Notes under the pieces: generated by a model
What the model saw: the letters and a program-made list of their open reading frames with translations, nothing else
Databases searched by the model: none
What the model was told of the DNA's origin: nothing
In this document: positions 1-7,457 of the stretch, in pieces
Numbering within the stretch: the stretch's first letter is position 1
Layout: each line of letters starts with the position of its first letter
Assembly (NCBI GenBank): GCA_029879595.1
Contig: JAOUPZ010000051.1
Coordinates: 1 to 12,615, forward strand
DNA length: 12,615 nt
Source of the DNA: Deltaproteobacteria bacterium
Lineage (GTDB): Bacteria; SAR324; JACQKK01
Reading direction: 5' to 3'
Translations under genes and position numbers: made by a program

Positions 1-852
1 CCGCGGCTGATCGCCATCTACAACGATTTTTTCAGGGAGCACCGGATAACCTGCGCCCAGGCTCTGCTGACCCGGAGCGACTTTGGGGACCGGGAGCGGT
101 ACCTGAGTATCCGCAACGTGCTGGAAGGGCTGCTCAGGCTGAATATTCTGCCCATCATCAATGAAAACGATGTGGTGGCTTCTGACGCCCTGACCTTCGG
201 GGACAACGATTTTCTTTCCGCGGCGGTGGCCTCGCTGGTGGGGGCGGATAAGCTGTTTCTGCTGACCTCCACCGACGGCTTCTATCAGGGCGGGGACCCC
301 AATGTAAATAAAAAGGCCCGCCTGGTGGACGAGGTGCAGGAGATAACCCCGGAGATGTGGGCGGATTGCCAGCCCACCCTTTCCCTGGGGGGGCGGGGCG
401 GCATGTATTCCAAGCTCAAATCGGCCCAGCTGGCCTCCAGCCACGGGATTGAGGTGGTGGTGGCCTCCGGCAAGGAGCCGGGGGTGGTGTCCCGGATAAT
501 GGAGGGAGAACGCCTGGGCACCAGGTTTCTGCCCACCGGCAAGAGGATGCGCTCATACCGGCTGTGGCTGCGGTTCGGTGCCATCACCAACGGCACCATT
601 GCCATAGACGCCGGCGCGGAGAAGGCCCTGCGCAACAACAAGAGTCTGCTGCCGGCGGGGATAGTTTCCATGGAAGGGGACTTCCGCAAGGGGGAGGTGG
701 TGGCGATCCACAATCCTGCCGGGCAGCAGTTGGGGATGGGCGTGGTGGAGATATCATCCGATGAACTGCGGGATATGATATCCGGAAGCCGGGAAATGGA
801 GCGTTCCCGCGAGGCGGTGCACAAGGACCGCCTGCTGATGCTCCAGGGCTGA
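1..852 (+). CDS. proB: Glutamate 5-kinase, C-terminal part (5' end outside window)
   Basis: ProB phosphorylates L-glutamate with ATP to glutamyl 5-phosphate, the first step of proline synthesis in the cytoplasm. The frame is open from base 1 and ends at TGA 850-852, giving 283 residues. The usual length is about 370, so roughly 85-90 N-terminal residues lie before the window. Visible family marks, in fragment numbering, are the INENDVV motif near residue 54, the FGDND motif just after it, and the glycine-rich GRGGM motif at about 131-135 (most relatives have GTGGM). After these the amino acid kinase domain ends. A PUA domain follows from about residue 185 to the end, as in the long form of the enzyme. 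The downstream gene is convergent, so proB ends its transcription unit here. No frameshift is visible. Only the missing start limits the call. Confidence 0.95.
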   Translation, partial: PRLIAIYNDFFREHRITCAQALLTRSDFGDRERYLSIRNVLEGLLRLNILPIINENDVVASDALTFGDNDFLSAAVASLVGADKLFLLTSTDGFYQGGDPNVNKKARLVDEVQEITPEMWADCQPTLSLGGRGGMYSKLKSAQLASSHGIEVVVASGKEPGVVSRIMEGERLGTRFLPTGKRMRSYRLWLRFGAITNGTIAIDAGAEKALRNNKSLLPAGIVSMEGDFRKGEVVAIHNPAGQQLGMGVVEISSDELRDMISGSREMERSREAVHKDRLLMLQG

Positions 853-870
853 ATCCGCCGCCCTGCCTGT

Positions 871-891
871 CGGCTTCCTGAGCCGCGTTTT
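871..891 (+). terminator. Weak rho-independent terminator after proB
   Basis: A 5-bp stem (CGGCT at 871-875, AGCCG at 881-885) with a 5-base loop is followed two bases later by TTTT at 888-891. It lies 18 bases after the proB stop and overlaps the stop codon of the convergent amidase gene. The stem is short and the T run has only four bases, so this is a candidate. The minus-strand reading has no T run. Confidence 0.35.
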
Positions 892-1733
892 CAGCCGTCC
901 CGCCGGCTGTTTTCCGCCGTCAGCCCCAGGGGCAGTTCGCGGCGGATGCGCCGCAGGTACTCAAGGTCTATCTCCCCGTATACCAGGCCCGGTTCTTCCG
1001 GGGCCAGAGCCGTGATATTCCCCCAGGGGTCCACCAGGGCCGTGTGGCCCCAGGATGAATACTGGGGGTTGTGCCGCCCGGTCTGGGCGGGGGCGGCCAC
1101 CCAGCATTGCGTTTCCACGGCCCGGGCCCGCAGCAGCACCTCCCAGTGGGCTTTTCCGGTGGCCGCCGTGAAGTTGGATGGCACGAAGATGACCTCGGCT
1201 CCCTGCCGGGCCAGGTGCTGGAACAGGGCGGGAAAGCGCAGGTCGAAGCATACGGTGAGCCCGACCCTGCCCAGGGGGGTGGGCACCACCGGCGGCAGGT
1301 TTTCGCCGGGCATGATGACCTCGCTCTCCTGGATGGAAAGCTCTCCCAGGTTCACCGCGAACAGGTTGATTTTGCGATAGCGGGCCAGCACCGAGCCGTC
1401 CGGCCCCAGCAGTACCGAGGTGTTGTAGGCCCGCTCCGGGTTTCCGGGGACCTTCTCGTACATGCTGCCCAGCAGGATGTGCATTCCCCGGGCTGCAGCG
1501 GCCTCCCGGAACCGGCCCAGCAAGGGGCCGCCCCCTGCGGCCGCCGGGCCCGGGTCAATGGTTTCGGCCAGCGCCAGCCGGGTTTTCCGGTCTCCTATGA
1601 AGAGGAACACTTCCGGGAAGGCCAGCAGGGATGCTCCCGCAGCCGCGGCCTGCTCTACCATGTCCAGCGCCTGGGCCAGATTGTGGTCCACGTCGCTGGT
1701 GGTGGTGGTCTGGGCCAGGGCCAGCAGGCTCAT
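891..1733 (-). CDS. Nitrilase-superfamily amidase, Nit1 (deaminated glutathione amidase) type
   Basis: The protein has 280 residues, the usual length of single-domain carbon-nitrogen hydrolases. The Glu-Lys-Cys catalytic triad is visible: E41 in the FPEVF motif, K121 in YRKINLF and C162 in VCFDLRFP. The stretch at about 193-265 (GKAHWEVLLRARAVETQC, then GRHNP, WGHTALVDPWG and an IDLEYLRRIRRELP ending) matches the pattern I know from Nit1/YbeM-type enzymes. Those hydrolyse deaminated glutathione, a side product of transaminases, to 2-oxoglutarate and Cys-Gly. Omega-amidase (Nit2) or a related amidase remains possible, because substrate cannot be read from the triad. The ATG overlaps the hflX stop codon as ATGA at 1730-1733, so translation is probably coupled to hflX; the own ribosome site is only a weak GGGG. 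No signal peptide is seen, so it should be cytoplasmic. Confidence 0.88.
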   Translation of the reverse strand: MSLLALAQTTTTSDVDHNLAQALDMVEQAAAAGASLLAFPEVFLFIGDRKTRLALAETIDPGPAAAGGGPLLGRFREAAAARGMHILLGSMYEKVPGNPERAYNTSVLLGPDGSVLARYRKINLFAVNLGELSIQESEVIMPGENLPPVVPTPLGRVGLTVCFDLRFPALFQHLARQGAEVIFVPSNFTAATGKAHWEVLLRARAVETQCWVAAPAQTGRHNPQYSSWGHTALVDPWGNITALAPEEPGLVYGEIDLEYLRRIRRELPLGLTAENSRRDG

Positions 1734-3199
1734 GACTGCCCCGAGGCCAGGGGGATTTTTCCGCCGGGTTCCTCTCCGGAGTCCCCGTCGGGATCTTCGT
1801 TATTTCCAGTGGCATTTCCGGCGGCATTTCCGGCGGTGTTTTTTTCGTTGGGCCGGGACTGGGCTTCCCCGGATTGATCCGGCGGAGTTTCCACATGCAC
1901 CCTGGCCCTGATCCGTTCCAGGTTGGCCGGGGTGGAAGTGATCAGGAGGTGGATGCCGTCCTGTTCGTACTTGACATCATCCACCCTGCTCCAGCGGTAA
2001 ATCTTGGAAAGATCACCGTAGTCGGCGTATTCAAGCTTCATGGGGGTGGTGATCATGGCCTTTTCAAAAAAGCGCACGATCCGCTCCTTCAGCAAGGACG
2101 GATCATCCTCCTGGGCGGAGAAAAACAGCGCTTCCGGATACTGACGGGCCGCCAGCAGTCGCCGCACCTTGTCCTGCACCAGGTCCTGCTTGTTGAATAC
2201 CAGAAGCCGGGGCACCGTGTGCGCGCCGATCTCCTCCAGCACCCCCTCGGTCACCTGGATATGCTCATCCCAGCAGTCATGGCTCAGGTCCACCACATGC
2301 AGCAGGAGGTCCGCATCCTGGGCCACCTCCAGGGTGGAGCGGAATGAGGCCACCAGTTCATGGGGCAGGCGCTTGATGAAGCCCACCGTGTCCGAAAGCA
2401 GGATCTTGGGCCGGGTGGATTCGCTCATTACCCGGGTTGTGGAATCAAGGGTGGCGAACAACCTGTCCTCGGCAATGGTCTGGGAATCGGTCAGGCAGTT
2501 CATGATGGTAGACTTTCCGGCGTTGGTGTAGCCCACCAGGCTCACCCGGAAGCAGTTGTCGGTGCGGCGTTTCTTCTGGGTGGTTCGCTCCATGGCCACA
2601 TGCCGCAGTTCTTTTTTCAGCCGTGATATGCGGTTGCGGATGATGGTGCGGTCGATGTCGATCTGCTTTTCTCCCATGCCCTTGGAGCCGGCGATTCCGC
2701 CCCGCTCCCGGTCCAGGTGGGCCCACATGCCCACCAGCCGGGGCAGCATGTACTCAAGCTGGGCCAGCTCGACCTGTAAGTGGGCCTCCCTGGTGCGGGC
2801 GTTGGCCCCGAATATATCCAGGATCAGCTGGGTCCTGTCGATGACCAGCACCTTGAGGGAGTTTTCCAGGTGCCGGCCCTGGGTGGGCGACAGAGTGCCG
2901 TCAAAGATTGCCGTATCGGCCTGGGTCTGGTGGATAAGCGATTTTATCTGGCCGACCTTGCCGGCCCCGAACATGCTGCCCGGGTCCATCTTGTCCCGCG
3001 ACTGCACAAGCCGTCCCACCACCTCCAGCCCGGCGCTCAAGGTCAATTCCTCCAGTTCGTCCAGTGATTCTTCAACTTCGGGGCTGGATATATCGGGGGT
3101 CTGAAATGCCAGCAGCAGAGCCTGGCGGGTAAGCATCCCGGTTTCGTTCAAGCACACCTCCAGAGGCGGTTTGTCGTTTTCACCGCTGCCGGGCCGCAC
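1730..3199 (-). CDS. hflX: GTPase HflX
   Basis: HflX is a translational GTPase-family protein that binds ribosomes and can split stalled or stress-inactivated 70S particles. With the outermost GTG the protein has 489 residues. The N-terminal HflX domain covers about 25-200. The G domain shows P-loop GYTNAGKST at 223-231, switch region FATLDSTTR near 248, DTVGF at 270-274, NKQD at 336-339 and SAQ at 361-363. The glycine-rich linker reads GMGEKQ at 174-179 where most relatives have GPGETQ. The last 50 or so residues are a low-complexity acidic tail with an AGNA repeat, absent from E. coli HflX. Start: GTG 3199 has no ribosome site. TTG at 3151-3149, in the same frame, has GGAGG five bases upstream (3161-3157) and would give 473 residues; I think it is at least as likely. 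The next gene overlaps by ATGA. Confidence 0.95.
   Translation of the reverse strand: MRPGSGENDKPPLEVCLNETGMLTRQALLLAFQTPDISSPEVEESLDELEELTLSAGLEVVGRLVQSRDKMDPGSMFGAGKVGQIKSLIHQTQADTAIFDGTLSPTQGRHLENSLKVLVIDRTQLILDIFGANARTREAHLQVELAQLEYMLPRLVGMWAHLDRERGGIAGSKGMGEKQIDIDRTIIRNRISRLKKELRHVAMERTTQKKRRTDNCFRVSLVGYTNAGKSTIMNCLTDSQTIAEDRLFATLDSTTRVMSESTRPKILLSDTVGFIKRLPHELVASFRSTLEVAQDADLLLHVVDLSHDCWDEHIQVTEGVLEEIGAHTVPRLLVFNKQDLVQDKVRRLLAARQYPEALFFSAQEDDPSLLKERIVRFFEKAMITTPMKLEYADYGDLSKIYRWSRVDDVKYEQDGIHLLITSTPANLERIRARVHVETPPDQSGEAQSRPNEKNTAGNAAGNATGNNEDPDGDSGEEPGGKIPLASGQS
1811..1834. repeat. 12-bp tandem repeat inside hflX (two perfect units)
   Basis: The unit GGCATTTCCGGC occurs twice in direct succession (1811-1822, 1823-1834), with a degraded copy just before it. 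On the coding strand it gives the four-residue repeat Ala-Gly-Asn-Ala in the C-terminal tail of HflX. Because the unit is a multiple of three, slippage would change tail length but not the frame. Confidence 0.8.
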
Positions 3200-3236
3200 C
3201 CATGCGGACAGGCCAGCCAGCGTTCCCTTCCCCGTG

Positions 3237-3258
3237 CCTCCCGGGGTTCACCAGGAGG
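3237..3258 (-). promoter_or_regulatory. Hairpin in the hflX 5' untranslated leader
   Basis: Read on the minus strand, an 8-base arm CCTCCTGG pairs with CCGGGAGG (one G-T pair) around a 6-base loop TGAACC. It lies about 28 bases after the predicted transcription start and about 38 bases before the GTG start of hflX. No T run follows, so it is not a terminator. It may stabilise the leader or affect translation; that role is inferred. Confidence 0.4.
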
Positions 3259-3292
3259 GGGAACTGAAAGTATCACCACCTGTTTCTCACCT

Positions 3293-3321
3293 ATTATACC
3301 ACGCAGCACCCAGGCTATCAT
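3293..3321 (-). promoter_or_regulatory. Sigma70-type promoter for hflX-nit
   Basis: On the minus strand a perfect -10 box TATAAT (3298-3293) is preceded by TGG, giving the extended -10 form TGnTATAAT. Seventeen bases upstream is ATGATA (3321-3316), which matches four of six positions of the -35 consensus and overlaps the TGA stop of the TPR gene. The expected start of transcription is near 3286, leaving a leader of about 87 bases to the GTG of hflX. This is the best promoter match I found in the window. Confidence 0.6.
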
Positions 3322-6092
3322 TTCCCCTTTTTTTCCGGGAAGTACTTTTTAAGCCTGTCGGCGCGCACCTCGTCCCGGGTCCGGAGGGTGTCGTAGTGCG
3401 GCCGGGCCTCCTTGTGGCGGCGCAGGTGCAGCAGGGACAGCACCAGGTTGTAGCGCTCCTTGTCGTCCTCCGGGTCCCGGGTGATATGTATGTTCAGGGC
3501 AAAGGCCGCCTTTTCCCAGTCCTTGCCGGTGAGCGCCAGGCGGATGCACTCCTGTCCGGCTTCGGTATTGTCGGGGTTCTTCCGCAGCGCGGCGTAGAAG
3601 TGCTCCAGCGCCGCCCTGTTATCCTCGCTTTTCAGCGCCCGGCGGCCCAGCATCATCCGCACCTGCTCATCGGACGGATCATCCTTCAGGGCCTCCTCAA
3701 GATATCCCTGCGCCTCGTCTTCACGGCCCAGTTCCGCCAGCAGGAGCCCCAGGCGCCGGGGCAGCGCCCGGTCGGAGGGTTCCAGGCGGATCAGCCGCTC
3801 CAGTGTTTTGACGATGGCCGTTCGGCGGCCCAGCTTTTCCTGGATATCCAGCAGCAGCCGCAGCCGGGGCAGGAGCCGTGCGTCCTGGGAGCCGGGGCCA
3901 TCCAGGTTGGCCGACATGATGCGCTCGGCGTCATCCGGGCGCTGCTGGCGCATCCGTATGTCGGCCAGATTCATGCGGGCCTCCTCGTCCTGGGGAAAGT
4001 CGTCCAGATATATCTCCAGAATCTGCCCGGCGGTGGAGATGTCACCTTGTTTGAGGGCCAGGGAGACCGCTATGCGCCGGATATCCTGATCGGCGGGGAC
4101 GCTGAGCACCAGTTCGGGCAGCACCTTTACGGTACGCGGGTCATCCGGGTTCTTGCGGTACAGATCAATGAAAATCCGCAGGGCGTCCTCCAGGCTGCCC
4201 CGGCGATAAAGGGCCTCGGCCAGCAGCCCGTTCAGGTCGTCATCGAGTTTGCGGATGCGGCTCACCCGGGCCAGGTAGTCAATGCCCCGGCTCTGGTAAG
4301 TTGCCGCTGTTTTGGCGCCGGGCTGTCCGCCCAGTTCCAGGCAGGTCCGGCCCAGGTTTTCCAGCAGCACCGGATCCCGGGGGCGGTAGGTCAGCGCCTT
4401 TTCCCATTGTTTCAGGGCTTCGGCTGTTTTCCCCTGCTCCCGCAGCAGGGCCCCCAGCAGAACTCGGTTGTGGTGATCCTCTGGCCGGACCCGGGCCAGG
4501 ATTTCCCGGATTCCCGTTTCGCGGGGCGCGTTGCCGGCTTCCCGGTAGTGTCTGGCCAGGAATGCCAGGGTTTCAGGGTGTGCCTCCAGTCCTCCCGGGG
4601 ATTCCTCCCAGATCTTCAGGGCTTCATCCGTCCGTCCCAGCATGAACATCACGTTTCCCCGCGCATACAGCATCTCTGGCTTGTTCTCCTGGAACATAAC
4701 GTATCGCAGGAAGGCGTCCAGGGCCCCCTCCAGGTTGCCCTGGCTGCGCAGGATCTTGCCGCGCAGAAGGGAAGCCCGGGCGTCCAGGGCGTGTCCCGGG
4801 GGCACCTGCTCCAGGTTTTCCAGCGCCAGCGCACTTTGTCCGTCCGCCAGGGCCAGTTCACCCAGGGCCAGGTTGGCCAGCGGCGTCAGATCCTCCTTCC
4901 CGTCCGGGGGTTCCTGGCGGACCGCCCTGATAAGCTCACCGGACTGCTTTCTCAGGGCCGGCTGGTACAACCCCGCGTTGAGAAGAGAATCCAGAGCCTC
5001 GCGGTATTTTTTCAGCTTCAGCATCCACTGGGCGTGGGAGTGCCACAGAAAGCCGTTTTCCGGGTACAGGGCCAGGTCTTCGGAGAAGGCCTTCCCCAGG
5101 CTCTCCCGGTCCATTCCGTCCAGCAGGGATTTCAGCAGAAAGTCCGCCGCTTCATCCGGTTGCTGCCGGACACTGGCCACGCGGCTTTTCAGGTAGTACA
5201 GGCGCGAGCGGGTCAGGGGCGAGAACCGGGTCAGCTCCTCCGGCCCTGGCCGGAAGGCATCGGCCTGTTCGGCGGCCTCCCGGAAATAGCCCCCCTCCTG
5301 GAGCCGTTCCAGCAGCAGCAGCTGCACGCCCAGGGCGCCGCTGTTTTCCTGCAGATAAACCTTGTAGGCCTCGATCTCCGCTTCGTTCTCACCCAGCCCC
5401 CGGTAGGCCCGGGCGATCCAGAGCATCACCTCGGGCATGTGAGGCACCCGGCGGCGGGCCTCCTCGAACTCCAGCAGGGCCTGCCGGGGGGATGTTTCCG
5501 CCATCACCACCTTGCCGAACAGGGTGAGCGCCGCCATGCTGGGGGCCTGGTACAACTCCTCGGCGGCTTTTTCCACCCGGGTCTTGCTGCCTCTCAGTCG
5601 CCGCAGTATCCCCCGCAGCCTGGTATTGGCGTCGTAGTGGCGGGGGTTGAGGCGGATGGCCTGCCGGTAGGATTCTGCTGCCTCCAGCAGCCTTCCCAGC
5701 CGCTCCTGCACCTGACCCAGCAGGTAGTGCACGCTGTGGGACGAGGGGCTTAGCCTGCGGGCCGTCTCCAGATGCAGCAGGGCCTCCGTGGGGCTGGATT
5801 GCATCAGCAGTCCCGCCAGTTCATACCGGGAATTGAAGTGGTTGGGGAACTTATCAATGGCCTGCCGGTACAGGCGCGCCGCCTCGGGCGGGTTGACCCT
5901 GCTGAGGCTCTTGGCCTTGAGGTACAGGCTGCCCACCGATGAGTTGCCGCCGCCAGTGGGGTCAGAGGCTGTCGTGGAGCTCTTGTCCGCCGGGGATGGG
6001 GGGGTGCCGAGGGATGGGGGAGGAAAGGCGAGGAGTCCCGCCAGTAGGCTCCATATCAGGTAAATTCGCCAGCAGTGGCGCTTGTCGGTCAT
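3318..6092 (-). CDS. Secreted or periplasmic multi-TPR protein
   Basis: This is a 924-residue protein built almost wholly of tetratricopeptide-type helix pairs. Clear units near the N-terminus contain A-x-x-L/Y-x-x-A-I-x-x-x-P patterns (for example EAARLYRQAIDKFPNHFNSR and LLEAAESYRQAIRLNPRHYD), and similar units recur to the C-terminus (for example EDEAQGYLEEALKDDPSDEQ). TPR arrays are protein-binding scaffolds. The start carries a signal-peptide pattern: basic MTDKRHCWR, then a hydrophobic run to about residue 25 and a Pro-rich region ending in SLG as possible cleavage site. No lipobox Cys is seen. A longer frame opens at 6134, but ATG 6092 gives the signal peptide and overlaps the TGA of the upstream bolA-like gene as ATGA. 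The size recalls long TPR proteins of exopolysaccharide or PEP-CTERM systems such as PrsT, but no partner genes of such systems are present, so I do not assign a role. Confidence 0.85.
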   Translation of the reverse strand: MTDKRHCWRIYLIWSLLAGLLAFPPPSLGTPPSPADKSSTTASDPTGGGNSSVGSLYLKAKSLSRVNPPEAARLYRQAIDKFPNHFNSRYELAGLLMQSSPTEALLHLETARRLSPSSHSVHYLLGQVQERLGRLLEAAESYRQAIRLNPRHYDANTRLRGILRRLRGSKTRVEKAAEELYQAPSMAALTLFGKVVMAETSPRQALLEFEEARRRVPHMPEVMLWIARAYRGLGENEAEIEAYKVYLQENSGALGVQLLLLERLQEGGYFREAAEQADAFRPGPEELTRFSPLTRSRLYYLKSRVASVRQQPDEAADFLLKSLLDGMDRESLGKAFSEDLALYPENGFLWHSHAQWMLKLKKYREALDSLLNAGLYQPALRKQSGELIRAVRQEPPDGKEDLTPLANLALGELALADGQSALALENLEQVPPGHALDARASLLRGKILRSQGNLEGALDAFLRYVMFQENKPEMLYARGNVMFMLGRTDEALKIWEESPGGLEAHPETLAFLARHYREAGNAPRETGIREILARVRPEDHHNRVLLGALLREQGKTAEALKQWEKALTYRPRDPVLLENLGRTCLELGGQPGAKTAATYQSRGIDYLARVSRIRKLDDDLNGLLAEALYRRGSLEDALRIFIDLYRKNPDDPRTVKVLPELVLSVPADQDIRRIAVSLALKQGDISTAGQILEIYLDDFPQDEEARMNLADIRMRQQRPDDAERIMSANLDGPGSQDARLLPRLRLLLDIQEKLGRRTAIVKTLERLIRLEPSDRALPRRLGLLLAELGREDEAQGYLEEALKDDPSDEQVRMMLGRRALKSEDNRAALEHFYAALRKNPDNTEAGQECIRLALTGKDWEKAAFALNIHITRDPEDDKERYNLVLSLLHLRRHKEARPHYDTLRTRDEVRADRLKKYFPEKKGK

Positions 6093-6364
6093 GAATCTGC
6101 GTTGTCCGGGTAGGCTGACTGCTGTTGCCGCCACTGTTCGGGTGTATATGTGCGGATGGCCAGGGCGTGAATGGCCTCGTTCATGGCCTCCCCCAGGGCC
6201 TGGTAGACCATCTGGTGCTGCTGTACAGGCGTCTTGCCGGAAAACTTTCCGGATACCACCACGCAGTGGAAATGCTTGCTGTCCCCCCTGGGGTCGGTGA
6301 GGCGGACGATATCGCCGGGGAAGTTTTTTTCCAGCAGGGTTCTCACTTCTTCAATGGGCATCAT
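6089..6364 (-). CDS. BolA/IbaG family protein
   Basis: The protein has 91 residues from ATG 6364, the usual BolA-family size. The family pattern is clear: KHFHCVVVSGKFSGKTPVQQ at about 30-49, QMVYQALGEAMNEAIHALAI at 51-70 and YTPEQW at 73-78. His66 in IHALAI is the conserved histidine that in this family can bind a [2Fe-2S] cluster together with a monothiol glutaredoxin. The short N-terminus is closer to IbaG/YrbA than to E. coli BolA. Known roles in the family are Fe-S cluster handling, acid or oxidative stress response and morphology effects. No glutaredoxin gene lies in the window. Start: ATG 6364 and ATG 6361 are adjacent, with a weak AGGT nine bases upstream; ATG 6397 and TTG 6409 in the same frame would add a non-conserved basic stretch. 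It overlaps the TPR gene by ATGA (6092-6089), suggesting coupled translation. Confidence 0.9.
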   Translation of the reverse strand: MMPIEEVRTLLEKNFPGDIVRLTDPRGDSKHFHCVVVSGKFSGKTPVQQHQMVYQALGEAMNEAIHALAIRTYTPEQWRQQQSAYPDNADS

Positions 6365-6455
6365 GTTTCGGTTACCTGTCTTTGGTTTCGTGTTCATTGA
6401 GGTTCGCAAGGGGAGATCAAGGTCCGCCAGCCCTCAGGCCCGCCCTCGGAAAATC

Positions 6456-6464
6456 AGCATAACA
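6456..6464 (-). promoter_or_regulatory. Possible extended -10 promoter of the bolA-TPR unit
   Basis: On the minus strand the sequence TGTTATGCT fits an extended -10 (TGn followed by TATGCT, four of six matches). The closest -35-like box, TTGCCG, is only 14 bases upstream, which is too near for a normal promoter, so activity would rest on the extended -10. The leader to ATG 6364 would be about 85 bases. Confidence 0.3.
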
Positions 6465-6557
6465 CAATGATGAATCGGCAAAACAGTTTTTCCCGCAGTT
6501 TGCGGTCCGCTATTGGCTGTTCAGGCCGGTTCTGGTAGAGAACAGAAATGGGAGTCC

Positions 6558-6589
6558 AAAGAATATTGAGCCTAAAGAATATTGAGCCC
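6558..6589. repeat. 16-bp tandem duplication upstream of the PilZ gene
   Basis: AAAGAATATTGAGCC plus one base is present twice in direct succession (6558-6573 and 6574-6589); only the last base differs (T or C). The second copy runs into an inverted repeat, TGAGCC 6583-6588 and GGCTCA 6593-6598, separated by CAGC. The rest of the 284-bp divergent region 6365-6648 holds no gene that I can support. The repeats lie 60-90 bases before the PilZ start, where operator or activator sites could be expected; function is inferred. Confidence 0.75.
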
Positions 6590-6648
6590 AGCGGCTCATT
6601 GTATATCACTTCAAGATCCACCAACCTTCTGGTCTTAACAAGGTAGCG

Positions 6649-7452
6649 ATGGAGCAACGGAAATTCCCCAGGATAATGGTTGATCATCTGCGCAGCGAGA
6701 TGGAGGCTGACGGGGTGAAGACACCCGTGCATTTCATAGACATCTCGGATAACGGGATCTGTCTGGAGGTGAACCGTGCCCACCCCCTGCATGTGGGCCA
6801 GGATGTCTATATCGCGGTGGGGACGGTTTCGCCCAACATCCGCGGAAAAATTCGCTGGGTAAAATCCGGGGAGGGGAAAAAGGACAATTTGCAGCTTGGG
6901 GTGGAGTTCGAGTCCTTGCTGCTTCAGCCTCCCCAGCACCAGGGCGAGGACGAGATGCTGGAAGCCTGGCAGGGCCTGACGCAGAGCGTTTCAGTGCTGG
7001 AATCGTTCCTGTACATTCTTGATTCACGGGATATGGAGGTTACCGACGGACAGGTGGAAGACCTCTCCGGTGCCGTGTATAAGATCATCCGCTGGATGGA
7101 GGAGCATCTGGGGCCGCTCAACCTGTGGGGCGCGCTGCATGAGATTGATGGCGGGGTCACCATTCACACCCTGGTCAACAGGCACCAGCATCAGGAGAGT
7201 GACTCCCAGCATATCCGGGGGCGCATATTGCAGGCGGCCACCACCGAGATGGGGGTGCTGGAGGACAACAGGGCCTATCTGCCCGGGGAAAGGATAGTGC
7301 TGGAGTGCCTTGACCTGAAGGAGGGCCAGTCTGATCTGGCGCAGAAGCTGGGCAACCTGCTGGGGCGCCGCCTGACCCTGTGGACGAGGATCCTGATGAA
7401 GAACATCGCCCTGAGGGTGCTGGCCGAGGAGGTGGAGCGTCTGCGCGAATAG
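6649..7452 (+). CDS. PilZ domain protein (predicted c-di-GMP effector)
   Basis: The protein has 267 residues. An N-terminal PilZ domain covers about 1-90 and keeps both c-di-GMP-binding motifs: RxxxR as R4-KFP-R8 and DxSxxG as D31-ISDN-G36, followed by the beta-strand pattern KIRWVK (67-72) and LQLGVEF (82-88). The remaining 180 residues are mostly helical in pattern and carry no domain I recognise. No membrane segment or signal peptide is seen, so it should act in the cytoplasm, switching some output when c-di-GMP rises. The ATG has AAGG five bases upstream (6640-6643). It is the only complete plus-strand gene, divergent from bolA and convergent with the cysteine desulfurase, whose stop is only five bases away. 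No pilus, flagellar or polysaccharide gene is nearby, so the target process cannot be named. Confidence 0.88.
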   Translation: MEQRKFPRIMVDHLRSEMEADGVKTPVHFIDISDNGICLEVNRAHPLHVGQDVYIAVGTVSPNIRGKIRWVKSGEGKKDNLQLGVEFESLLLQPPQHQGEDEMLEAWQGLTQSVSVLESFLYILDSRDMEVTDGQVEDLSGAVYKIIRWMEEHLGPLNLWGALHEIDGGVTIHTLVNRHQHQESDSQHIRGRILQAATTEMGVLEDNRAYLPGERIVLECLDLKEGQSDLAQKLGNLLGRRLTLWTRILMKNIALRVLAEEVERLRE

Positions 7453-7457
7453 CCGCC

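Noticed and set aside
1071..1877. Plus-strand open frame opposite the amidase gene
   Set aside because: The amidase on the minus strand has an intact catalytic triad and full length; the antisense frame is low-complexity Gly/Gln/Pro-rich.
3171..5753. Very long plus-strand open frame (860 codons) opposite the TPR and hflX genes
   Set aside because: It is antisense to two well-supported genes, rich in Gln, Gly, Pro and Val as expected from reverse reading of GC-rich Leu/Glu/Ala codons, and shows no known domain.
6493..6505. CCGCA-GTT-TGCGG hairpin as a terminator in the divergent region
   Set aside because: The T run lies on the wrong side on the plus strand, and on the minus strand the stem is followed by A residues.
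6582..6607. TTGAGC and TATATC as promoter of the PilZ gene
   Set aside because: The spacing is only 14 bases and both boxes match poorly.
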